Shown piece by piece: positions 23,040 through 34,322 of a stretch of DNA of 64,000 bases. The notes below the pieces were generated by a model. It worked only from the letters and a program-made list of their open reading frames with translations. It made no database searches and was not told the origin of the DNA. The translations under genes were made by a program, and so were the position numbers. The stretch comes from Medicago truncatula (taxonomy: Eukaryota > Streptophyta > Magnoliopsida > Fabales > Fabaceae), in contig NC_053046.1 in assembly GCF_003473485.1 (NCBI RefSeq), positions 3,420,001 through 3,484,000 of the forward strand, in the 5' to 3' direction. Numbering within the stretch: position 1 is the first letter of the stretch; each line of letters opens with the position of its first letter.

Positions 23040-23428
23040 ATATGGTACATCCAATATATTTGAGTGTACCGCTATACCTACTCTTTAAATTAATAGTTAA
23101 AAGAGTTGTTTTTTGAAGAAAAATATTATTTTTTTATCATTTATAATTATAACAACTAAATCTTATTCATCAAAAGTGTTAATGAAATAAAATTAAATTT
23201 TTTGAATTTTTATCACTCATAATTGAGAACATTGATTATTTTTTACGATAATATGTAAAAATAATTACTATAATTCTTATAAACAATGAAATGATTTTTT
23301 CTAATAAAAGGATGTTCTATAAAATATAAATATTGACAAATAGTTATTTATTACATAAAAAATTATCGTTAATTTATAAAATTATGAAGCAAGAGTATCG
23401 GTACACCTCATTTTGTGAGTGTACAAGT
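23040..23428 (-). mobile_element. MITE copy 2, inverted relative to copy 1
   Basis: Shares with copy 1, in reverse complement, the phrases 'gagtgtacc', 'aataaaattaaattttttgaa', 'caatgaaatga' and the 'atcggtacacctc' end. The two copies form a possible hairpin with a spacer of about 310 bp. Confidence 0.6.
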
Positions 23429-23459
23429 CAAAAAAAGATACTTTTTAAACTTTTAATGC

Positions 23460-24200
23460 ATTGATTTCATAACTTTCAATGCATTACCAATTGGATGAGA
23501 GTTCAGCAAACATATTAGATGTTGTACCAGAAAAACCATGAATCCAAATCTCGTTAGAGTTTCTCAAGAAGCCAGCAAAACCCACATTACTTGGGTTGCC
23601 AAAGGAGGAACCATCCACATTGACTTTGATATAACCATCAGTTGGTGGGTGTCAACGAACGCGCCGAAGGACAGTACGGTCCACATTTTGACCATTTATC
23701 GTAAAAGAATGATATGAGAAAATACTATTAATTGAAGCCCAATTATCTTTCTTAATATTTTGAAAAATCTCGTCATTTCTATTCCTGTGCATCTCCCAAC
23801 AAATAACTATGAAAAGTGAACCTGTCTTAACCATAACATGATGCTTGAACCAAATCTGACAACTGCTAATAGAGAAATAGGTTGGACAAGAGGAATGAAA
23901 TTAACTCGAGATAGACATAGCTTTCGGGAAATCCCGAAGAGTATGCAAGTCATTTTCCACCATAGCCCCACACATATAACATGTTGTATTAGTTGTAAGA
24001 TGTCTTAATCCTCTAAAAGCATCAGTAGGAAGGCTATCATGCATCACCAACCAACAAAAATGTTGAAGACTCTCCATATGGGCAAGCGCCAAAGCCATTT
24101 TCATCAAGTAGTAGATTGAACCTGCAAATTGGATGAGTGATCAACCCATCTGTATGCATGGCTTTCCGAGTAAGTACAATTTGAGGAACTACTCTTTAGG
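23460..24200 (-). pseudogene. LINE relic: zinc-binding RT domain and RNase H start
   Basis: The minus strand reads, in order, FCWLVMHDSLPT, CYMCGAMVENDLHTLRD (zf-RVT), WEMHRNRNDEIF and GYIKVNVDGSSFGNPSNVGFAG, the start of the plant LINE RNase H-like domain with its first acidic residue. Several frame breaks. Upstream RT is absent. Confidence 0.78.
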
Positions 24201-25791
24201 TGGAATTATAATGGGAACAAACTGATTATGAGAAAATAAAAATGATTTTCTATAATGGTAGCATATATTTTTAATAACATCTCTCACTAAAAAAATTTGA
24301 AAAAAACAAATGTTAAACGGGCCAGCTAGGGGTATGCAAAAAATATTGTTAACTTAACCAAATTAGTGAACTGAACCACACTACACCCAAAAAAATTGTA
24401 ATCAATTAAATGGTTCATGAACTGAACCACATATTTAAAAAAGTTCAATTAACCAAACTTAAACAGTTAAATTGTATGTGAACTTATTTGATAAAATTAT
24501 TTTTTTTTTGTGCAAAAACTTTAAAAAAAATTAAAATCTTTTATAACTCCCAATCGAGAAAGAAAAGAGGAGACAAAGAGAGGCAGACAAGGGGAGAGAC
24601 TTGTATGGCTACTTCTCTCTGGAGTTTCCATTGACATAATTTGTTTCGCTTACGTATTGCTATCTTTGGCGAGACTTGCACCACTGACAACTTGTGTTTG
24701 TTCTCTTCACCGAATGTCATTGGATCTGTAGCGGAGCTCTCTCTCCTCCAGCTCCTCTGCCGAAGCATCATGCGAGCAACACTTTATTGGTGTGTGATTT
24801 GTACCGTTTGTATTCTAGATTCAATTCGTTAGTTGATTTGGTTCAAGTTTGTTGCAAAGTTGCGTCATTTTTTTTTTCGATGAAGTTAAGAAATTCAATA
24901 ATTCAAAGGTCAGCCTACCAGTTTGCCTCTTGACGGGGCGGGTGTGTGTTTTGTGCCCAACAACTTAGGTTAGCATGCCCCGTCCACCCTATTTTTGGGG
25001 CTAATAGTGGGTCGGGCCTAAACTGGGCAAGCGAACCCGTATTGTCATCGCTATGTGAGGAAAGTGACCGAGTGTTGTAAATTTTGAGGTACTGAATTTA
25101 TATATATATTGAAATAGAGTTTATATTTTTTTGTTAAGTAGTCTAATGATTAGAAATTTATCTCTTAAGATAAATAAGTGGGAGCCCCCACAAGCTTAGC
25201 TCAAAAAAGTTATAAAAAATACAAAATTTTATTTTATTATATTAAAAAATTATCCCAACCTCCTTTTATATTAGTTATTTGTAACATCGATAATTTAAGT
25301 TTTTTTTTTCGACTAGATTATTTTTTACACTATCAACTAGAACATTTAGGTCTTAAAATGTGGTTGATATTTTTTTGTGGAGTTTTAGTCTAATACCTTT
25401 AAAAGTTTGTGATTGACTAATTGTTATGACACTGACATGTATGTAACAATACTTGTGTGGCAAGTAAGTCCAAACAAGTATTTTTGAATGACAAATGTTA
25501 GTACATCTAATTGACAAGGGGCATTTACAAGCTTCTTATATCATCTTGAATGTGAAACTTTACATAGTACATCTAATTGGGAGAATCGCCTATCTCTTGT
25601 TGGGATAAATCTTCATATTGGTTTTACACTTTGAAAAAATATAAATACATAAATATATATACATCAAATAGAAAAGGTAGAGATGAATCGAAAGGCAACA
25701 TATAAAAAATAGTTGCTTTTCTGTGTTATAGAGTTGAAGACTTGAAGAAGTAGCACATAATATTGCTTGAGGAGGTGTACTTGGTTGACTG
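24201..25791. other. spacer with unresolved repeat pieces
   Basis: AT-rich. 24900-25070 has a G/C-rich stretch (gggtcgggcctaaactgggc) like the internal part of the hAT-like element at 33141, but no ends were found. Near 25130 there is a weak tRNA-like phrase. No gene seen. Confidence 0.4.
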
Positions 25792-27675
25792 TCATGGGGA
25801 GCAAACTAGAATATTCCAAAGCCTATGGGCTCTTCTAACAATTTGGTTAATTTTCCGGGCAACGAAAGATGGGAGTCCACGTTTGGCTAAATCATGATCA
25901 CTTTCTGAAGAATTCAATGTAGAAGATTCACCATTACTCTTCCGCAGATAAAAACTTCTACTATTTACATTCCCAATTACTTCTGATTTATCCAAACCTT
26001 AGAAACAAATTAAAAAAACGTAAGCCAAATAAATAAATAATATACTCCAGTTTGTAAAATCGAAAATTATTGAGATTACCTTGGAGACTGAAATAGGAAA
26101 GATACAATTGAAAGGAAGATGGCACATTAGAATCGATCTTAGGGCTCCTTCCTTCTTCCCTATATTTATTCACCACATGGCTTATTGTATCCTCCACAGT
26201 TGACCCTAGTTTAACCATTGTTCGGACAGGTCCTGTACTTCCTTCAACCGTCACACTAACCACCACCTTAGCCTCCTTGTCGTACCCCTTCATCTAATCA
26301 AATATAATACGTGATTTCTCTTACTATAAGGCATGGCATGCTTTAATTCTTAATTCTATATTAGAGTACGTAATATATCTTACGTAATTGTTAAATTTGT
26401 GGTGAATCTTTATCAAGGGTACTGGTAATCAATGGTATGGCATGCTTTCTACGTCATTAGTTACAACTTACACCTAATATTTAAATCTTCAATTTGTGTT
26501 ACGTAACCTGGATGGATGATACAAAAAGTTAAATAAGAAGAACTTTGACTCACGTCACAAAATTTAAAGAATACTACCATATATATGTTATTTTTAATAT
26601 TGGTCTGCAAGTAGATCCAAAAATATAATAATGAAATTAATTTATTGGTTTGTCACTTTAATTGTCTAATAAAAATTGTGAGATCAACTGAAAACTTATA
26701 AATTTGCACACCGACCCCGGGTCCACTAAAGCTACCCTGTTTTTTCCCTTGTTTTAATTTTACCTCATCAAATAAATAAAACAATAATATACGGAAGAAA
26801 AGAATTAGGTGCTAATAGAAAACTTGTAGTTGTAGGCGATGTAACAAATTTTTATCCCTTGCATTTGAAATATGCAAAGAGGAACCAAGCAAAACAAGTT
26901 GTAAGAATCTTTACATTTTGGGAATACATCATCATCATTCATGAAACAAAGTCAGTTAATTTATACCAAACATCTTTTTCTTTTTCTGTTTCACGCAATC
27001 TCTAATATCCATTGCCTTAAATGAAAGAAATCTATCAAACTCCACGTGGAACCAAGCAAAACCCCCCAATCGATGTGTAAACAATAAACAAACAAAAAAT
27101 TCCTAAATATTGAAAGCCAAGCAAGAAAAAAAAAACTCTGTAAATTAAGAAACTCAATGTTAGAGAGTCTCTGATTCGGATAAACGTTTATAGGTGAAGA
27201 TAATTCTCACGTCACAAGTGGAAACAATTTCTAAGACTCAATATTGATCTCAAACTACTAGACATATGCATGAATTAGTTGAAAAAAGTAATAATAATAA
27301 ATTAACAATGATGATAGCATGAATTAGTAGAGTTAACTGTAATTAACTAACCTCATTAGAGTAAATGTTTGGAGAGGAAGGAAAGAGTGAAGGAGAAGAA
27401 ACAAAGGCATTTGAAAATGTTTGAGGTCGGAAAAGTGTTCCTCCTCTTCCACTTCTGAAAGAATATTGAGCAAAGAGACCAACACCATCATCATCATCAT
27501 CATCATCTTCATGAATAAGATTTCCTCGTGAAATCAGCAGTGGCGCTGATGAGCAGCGTTTCAAGGTATTGATCAATTTTGACTTATTCTTTGTCCTACA
27601 ACGCGGCGACGGTGATGGATGCGGTGGTTTTTTTCTCCGGGATGTAATCGCCGGCGATCTTAAGGTTTGCGACAT
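25792..27675 (-). CDS. At4g22758-like protein (DUF7054), long form
   Basis: Three exons, 27675-27352, 26293-26080 and 25997-25792, all GT-AG and in phase, give 247 residues, close to the length I recall for At4g22758. Exon 1 encodes a basic, S/P-rich N-terminus ([14 protein letters not shown]) with [10 protein letters not shown] and an acidic run of seven Asp. Exon 2 starts in the ubiquitin-like DUF7054 region ([20 protein letters not shown], then [15 protein letters not shown], then [11 protein letters not shown]). Exon 3 continues [19 protein letters not shown] and a tail rich in S, K and R. The initiating ATG is the first in exon 1. Localisation and function are not evident. Paralogue of 20796-21442. 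Confidence 0.88.
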
Positions 27676-27992
27676 GCAATATAGGAATAGGAATTAGGAA
27701 AGGTATGGGCTTTGGTGAAGAAGATAAAATATTAATAGTTTATTTGGAATGGATAAATGGGAGATGAGAAGAGAAATAAGAATGGTGGTTATGAATTATG
27801 ATGATATTGAGAATGGTAGCAACTAGTCAAGTCCCACTCCTCTTAATTCTTATGTAAGAATAACGATGTTATAGAACCAAGTATGAAAGGAATAACAAAT
27901 ATTTTTTAATACATAGATAATGATGTTTTTTTATATAGGATGTCCTTATGCGGATTACAACATACACAAAAAATGTTTAAAAATCATGTTTC

Positions 27993-28015
27993 AGGAAGAA
28001 GAAGAAGAAGAAGAA
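27993..28015. repeat. (GAA)n microsatellite
   Basis: Seven GAA-type units upstream of the long DUF7054 gene. Confidence 0.85.
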
Positions 28016-28329
28016 AATTACGTATCAAAATTGACGTTTTTACAATTTAAAACTCTAATTCTGACTTTATTGGTAGTAAAAACACTTCTTATACTAGTAT
28101 AATATTTAGTTGTTTTAGAATAAAACTAGTTTAGTTTTTTTAAAGAAACAACCAATATTAGATTATTTTTACGAACCAACCAATATTAAATTAGAAGCAT
28201 AATATTGAAAAGTACCAAAAAAGCATAAAGTCGAGCTTTTTCTTGTAAATGGTTGGTCGTGAAACTTCATACCGTCCAATATGGTATCGAATCAATTGTC
28301 AATAGTTACACTTTTTTATTTATTTTTGA

Positions 28330-28960
28330 CCAAAAGGAATTCAACACATTTTACTCATAAGGAATACCTCAATACAAAGTAGAATATGAAAGGAAATTTG
28401 GGGACTGGTCATAAAAAATGTTGCTCTAGCTAAAGATTGATCTACATTATTCACTCGAACCTGACAAAACATAAAATAAAGTTTGTAGACTCCATTAAAA
28501 TATAGAACACGCTCTATTGCTCTAAGAATATCGCCTAATTCTGAGATATCATAGTTTGTGTTCATAATTTGTTGCACTTATGATAGAGGATTCATATCAA
28601 AACTAACATTTTCAAAACCAAGATTACCCACAATTGAAGAGCTTTAAGGAGCACAAGTGCTTCTGCTCCCTAGTCAATTGGAAGGTTAAAAGGAATGTGA
28701 TCCGTATGAGCCATGATAAAAGATTCAAGATGGCCGCAGAGACACATGTCAAACGTGGTGCTCTCGTGATGTTTCATTTCAGAAAACCCACATTGGCGAG
28801 CACCACATGTCGACCTTGCTATTGTTGTCCATTGGACGTGGACAATCGGAGGTTCGGTCCAACACCTTCATTGTGTCATAATCTAATAAAAAATTGACTG
28901 CTTTTTATACAACCAGTCGCAAGTCCTCTATTTTTCCTTCCCAAAACTTTTTGTTTCTTG
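28330..28960 (-). pseudogene. LINE RNase H-like domain relic
   Basis: The minus strand gives, across broken frames, LGFENVSFDM, VQQIMNTNYDISELGDILRA, then VRVNNVDQSLARATFF. This is the order found in RVT_3 RNase H-like domains of plant LINEs (LxNVxFE, then VNxVxRxxNxxAHxLA). Heavily decayed. Confidence 0.6.
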
Positions 28961-29615
28961 CATTCCACAAAGAGCACAGAATCATTGCAAATTTCATGTA
29001 CCTCAGAGGTTCCATAACTGCAAAAATCGAGAATCAAAGTATATGAGATGCGTTTCTTCCAAAAAAAATAATATATGAGATGTGTTATCGGAACACAATT
29101 TCGCTGATATTTTATAGACACCGTACATATACAAGCCAACAACTCAATGTGTGTACGTAGCCTATGGTGTAGGAGAAAATATTAAACAAAACAAAAGGAG
29201 AATCACATTGTATGAAATATGGTGTCCGAGGTTAAAATATATATGCAAGAATCATTTCGCTATGTATATTTTATTTAGTAGTTAAACTAACTCACCAAAA
29301 TTAGTATTAGAGATAATCAAAATTGAAACTTTAAGAGAAATATACTCAAAGATTTCAAGACAATACAACTAGAGTTACCCAAGTAGGTTCATTTCGCTAA
29401 GTATATATACTAATGAATCATTCTTAAAAAAGTATATATTCCCTTAAAAAAAGTATACTACTCATTCATCTGAAATCTTTCTTTACGTAAGAACATACTG
29501 CACTTATTTTATGTAAGACTGATCGGTTTGATAAGATTACGTGAAGCTAAGTTATTCTTCATTGAAAGTTTCAGAATTTAAGTTTTATAATATTATGTAT
29601 CAAATACATTAAATA

Positions 29616-29688
29616 GCCCGTCTAGCTCAGTTGGTAGAGCGCAAGGCTCTTAACCTTGTGGTCGTGGGTTCGAGCCCCACGGTGGGCG
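29616..29688 (+). tRNA. tRNA-Lys (CUU)
   Basis: A 73-nt cloverleaf. Acceptor GCCCGTC pairs with GGTGGGC (G-U wobbles at two positions) and the discriminator is G. The D arm is GCTC/GAGC. Anticodon stem CAAGG/CCTTG encloses loop CTCTTAA with anticodon CTT. T arm is GTGGG-TTCGAGC-CCCAC. A and B boxes are intact (TAGCTCAGTTGG, GGTTCGAGCCC). A TTTT run follows at once as a Pol III terminator, and a CAA motif lies about 15 bp upstream, as in plant tRNA genes. CCA is not encoded. Confidence 0.97.
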
Positions 29689-32600
29689 TTTTGACCCTTT
29701 TCGTTGCTACTTTTTTTCTTTTTTTTTTAAGCGTGAATTTAAAGTCTTTTATAAAATTTCTCTTGTTGATTAAAATTAAAAACAGTAAACAAGATAACAA
29801 ATTAAAAAAGTAATTATTTTTAATAGATATAATTCTATCAAAAATTTAAAAAAGATATATTAAAACATAACTTGTTATCTTGAACAAAAAAAAAAACATA
29901 ACTTGTTACAACCGTCAATTTTTTTGTTAACTTTTTACATTTATAATAGCCGAATGGTTTATGTTCGGTTTGGATTGATTTATTTTTGAGTTTATGAAAT
30001 AAATAAACTTTTAAGTTAATTCACAAGTTCTTTAAAAAATAAATGTTAGTTCATTAGTTTTCATTAACGAAAATTGTATTTTAATAAATTGTTTTTTTTC
30101 ATATACTATCTTGCCAAATACAGTAATACATAAAAGCTTATCTATTTGCATCTTTATTTATTAATTTTGTTAAGACCGTAGCAATTTAATCTAATATTTT
30201 CCCTCTAATTTTTTGTATTAGGTTAGCAGTAATCCTTTTTATTAATTTTATTAGATTTGCAACAACTTAACCTAATAATTTTCCTCTAAAATTTTGCATT
30301 AGGTCAGTAGCAATTTAAGATAATAAATTCCCACTAAAATGCAACAGTCCCTGGTATTTCTCCTCACTGGTGAGCTTTTCGTTCATATCATGTTGTGTCA
30401 TCGTTTGTATATATCTACTGTTTCTGTAGATTTTTTTTTTTTTACAAGTTGTTGTACACTTATTTGATACGTTTACAAACTCGGCTACTCTAATGTCCAT
30501 GCAAACTCGGGTATATATTGCAAACCATAAACCGTGTTTCTCTCAACAAAAAAAAAAAAAGATAAACTTTTTTTTTTTATATTATTATTATTAAAACTGA
30601 CTTTATATGAATTTTTTTTGTTCTTTTTTAAATATAATCCTACAGTTTTATTCTAATTACTTATTTGTTTTCCAGTTTTGTCCTTCATTAAATTTTAGTT
30701 TAAATTTTATTAAACTCATCACAAGTTTTATCAAATTTAATACATAATTTTATTTTTCTTACATGTGTCCATTATATATATTCATTCTAAACAAATACTC
30801 TTGATTATCATTTCAACTTATACAATTAGGACCTTTTATATTTTAGATAGATGTTAAAAATTGTTTAATTAACTTCGTAAAAAAAAATGATTTTATTATT
30901 ATCTATGAGTCATATGAATTTTAAATAAATATTATACATAACCTAAATAATAATGTGATACTGTATATGTAATTCGGACAACGTCGGATAAATACGCAAT
31001 TCGGGCAACGTCGGATAAATACGCTAATAAACTAATAAATAAGTTAATTCAAACGACCCTTAATCTCTTACGCAAAGAAAGCCCCTTGATATGTTATCCA
31101 TTAAGCTTTGGAAACAATTTTTCCGTCTAATATTAGTTTTCCCATCTTAAGAAAATAATTATAACTTTTCTTACATATTAGTTGTGTCATTTTAAGAAAA
31201 TAACTTTGTCCCTCCAACCTCGTATATATGCAAAAAAAAAAAAAAAAAAATGTTTGTTGAATAACTTATGTATCTGATCTATATTATGAACTTAATACTC
31301 AGTTACAAATTCGATGAATAAGAAAAAATAATTTTTCCTTATATATAAGACTAAATGAAATATACCGAAACCAAACAATTGAGATCAAGTAATTAATGAG
31401 CTTCTTCAAAGTGCTAATTGTTGAGAAGAATTTTAGTTTGATTCTTAGTTTGAACAATTTATTGACCTCTCTCAATTAAACTCTAGATTACAAGGATCCA
31501 TCCTCCCTAGAAATCAAAGGGGCGGGGGATTAACAACAAAAAAGGGACTATGCCAATTTTTAATGTAAAATCATAGTATATTAAGACTAGAATAACAAAT
31601 CGGCCTCAATTTTCTATATCTAGCTTATCTCTTTCTTTTCTTCATTGAGGATATGGTTTTGAGTAAATTTGTGATCCAAAATCACTTGTATCCGTCCTTT
31701 TCTTTATGTTTCAATCATAATAAGTGGTTTTCACATAAATCTAGACTTTTGCTTAATGATTCTGGCGTCTGAATACAACGTTATGTTGAAAGATCGACTA
31801 TTCAATCAATTATTTGAGTGTCAATTCAGAATCATTGTTGTTTCAATGATTTTAATTTTATCATAGTATTTGTCGACTATTAACGTTGATGCTTTTAGTT
31901 TGGTTGCAAAGTCATACTTTATGTTTTTAGCAAATGTTGAATGATGTACTCCATCAATTTTAAATGAATGAAGTCGTTTTGTTTTTGTCAAAAAAATTCT
32001 CATTGACTAATTTCATCGGGCATTATTTTTAAAGTATTTAGTTAGTAGAGCATTTACAACTTACTTTTTTTCAATATATTTTTTTTAGTTAAGTAGACCA
32101 GTGACTAGAAATTTATTAAGATGAATCAATATGGTGTCCGTGATTCGAACATCAACCTTTACATATATAATGTAATGTTCCTATTAAGTGAGATAAGCAT
32201 AAAGAATTTTTTTAATGCAATCTATGATTGATTTAGTAGAGCTTATTTAAATTCAACCTTGAGAAAATTTGTTAAATAAAATATTGATAGTATAATAAGA
32301 CGGGGACTATTACTTTTTCCACATTATCCATTTATCACGTGTCCTATTTTTTTACGAAAATGCCTATGCGATTTTCAGATTTTAGAATTGAGTTTGCCTT
32401 TGTTATGAGGTGGAAAAATGAGTTTTTTCACCAATTTAGATTTTATAACCCGAATAACTAAAAAAATAGGGTGTGTTCCTTGTTTTTTTTTTTCTTCCGG
32501 AGTATAGAATCCGAACACCCCCTAAACACCCTCATTTTAGGGGGAAAATAGTTCAAATTATATATAATCCGAACTATATTAGCATAAATTTTAAACCTGT

Positions 32601-33140
32601 TTGTAACATGGATAAACAATTTAAAGAGCTTGTTAATTTTGTTAACTTTCATCCTTATGTTTTAGGTCATTGTTAGATGTTTTCAATCAAAAATTTGATT
32701 TTTGGACTACTTTATGAGATTGCTTTGAAACTTCCCCAAAAAATCAGGAAAAAATCAAGGATCAAGACTCCATTATAAGGGGTTTCTAACGGGACTCCTC
32801 CCAACCAAAATTTCATCATTTAGACCTATTTTTAATTTTTTTTCATATTCTTAGAAAAATCTGAAAAAATTTACATTAGTTTTATTTGATTTTTAGATTT
32901 TTTTTGTGATATTTTTATATTTTATTTGACATGTTTTATAATTTTTTTACTTTGTTCTTTCAATTTTTTTTGTTTTTGAAAGCAAAATTAACAACGGTTA
33001 AATGAAAAAGATTCTGATTGCTATTTATGTATAAACATATTTCAAACTATATAATATGAATAAATATAAACTATGTTCGGATTATATAATCCGAAACACC
33101 GTGCATTTTTGAAAGAAAAAAAAAAGGCCAGTGTGAGAAG
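29689..33140. other. AT-rich gene desert
   Basis: No gene recognised in 3.4 kb. It holds a 27-bp tandem duplication at 30971-31024 (aattcggRcaacgtcggata...), a possible tRNA-like fragment near 32090-32165 and a palindrome at 33076-33095. Confidence 0.5.
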
Positions 33141-34088
33141 CAGAGCTGTCAAAACGGGCGCCCCAGCCCGGCCGGGCCAAGGGCTTTTAAGGGTCGGACT
33201 AAAAAGCCCAGTTTGAATATGGACTGGAAAAATAGAGCCCAAGCGCGGCCCTTTACGGGCTCCCTGGCTAACGGGCCAGCCCATGCCCGTTTTTTTTTGC
33301 ACTATTTAAGGACTGAAAACATAATAACATAAATGTACACAAAATTTATAGTGAACAAAAGATAAATTAAGTTTGGTCCAAGAGAATAATAATTATCCAT
33401 ACTAATATAGTAACATTGACATAATTGTACACTAAAAAATATATTTATTAAATTCATTTGCTAACCAGTATAGTTACCATATATAATTTTTTTAGGGAAC
33501 AACATAGTCACTATATTGTCTTGCAAGATCCACATATATGATATAATTAATTAATTAGCCAACACATGTAAAAATAAATTAAAAAACGAAAGAAAGATAA
33601 ATGATACTAAACTGAGTTGACAGTGAGGAAATGAAATCACAATGCAACCATAAGCAAAAGGGTTTCAAAAGTGGGGAATAAAAGCATAACATTTTTAACA
33701 TCATAGGAGAACAAAAGTTAAGAAACAATGATGAAACACGACCACTTTGATTTTTGTTTTTCCTTCATTTTAATTAGAAGTAACAAAATTTCGATAAAAA
33801 AAAAAAATAGAAGTAACAAAACAAATGAACATAATTATATACAATTTTTAGAAGAGAGAATGACTTAAATACCAAATGAACATAATTATTTGGACTGTCC
33901 GTCTAGTCCAATGTAAAAAATAAAGTTTTTTCTTTGCGGGCTGCCCTTAGCCCGAACGGGCTTCGGGCTTTTTCGAGCCGGGCTAAAAAGCCCTAAAAAA
34001 ATTCGGGCAGCTATTTATTGGCCAAGACCCTACATTTTATTCAGACTTTCGGACCGGCCCGTAAAGCTTGCTCATTTTGACAGCTCTA
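33141..34088. mobile_element. hAT-like non-autonomous element, 948 bp
   Basis: Ends cagagctgtcaaaa and ttttgacagctcta are inverted repeats. Flanks gtgagaag (33133-33140) and atgagaag (34089-34096) match at 7 of 8 positions, the 8-bp duplication expected of hAT. Both subterminal regions are rich in gggc/gccc motifs (gggccaagggc, gagccgggc), while the centre is AT-rich and non-coding. It ends about 235 bp upstream of the photolyase ATG. Confidence 0.8.
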
Positions 34089-34193
34089 ATGAGAAGGTGA
34101 AAAAAGTAACGGCAGTATAAGATGAAGGATTATCCCTTTATTTTGGGCTTGGGATATATATGATGAAAAAATATAAAATAATAATAGATTATA

Positions 34194-34199
34194 CACGTG
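34194..34199. promoter_or_regulatory. G-box (CACGTG) upstream of photolyase
   Basis: A perfect CACGTG in the context tacacgtgtc, 124 bp upstream of the preferred photolyase ATG. G-boxes bind HY5/PIF-type factors; light-induced photolyase expression through HY5 is known in plants, so this is a plausible control site. Function is inferred. Confidence 0.55.
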
Positions 34200-34322
34200 T
34201 CAAGCAACGACTGGATGTACGTATATTGGTTCGAAACCACACACCAAAACATAAAAACGGTTGAAATTCCCTCCAAAAGGCGTACATTAGCTACCTACGC
34301 CACGCAAGAAAAATCTCCGATT

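Noticed and set aside
27481-27510. Trinucleotide array as a regulatory microsatellite
   Set aside because: It is coding: it encodes the Asp run of the long DUF7054 protein.
32080-32170. Possible tRNA gene or SINE
   Set aside because: Only a loose B-box-like phrase (gtgattcgaacatc); no cloverleaf, no target duplication found.
34197-34322. Photolyase start at a GTG codon at 34197
   Set aside because: It is not an ATG; plant nuclear genes rarely use GTG, and homologues start near MATT...
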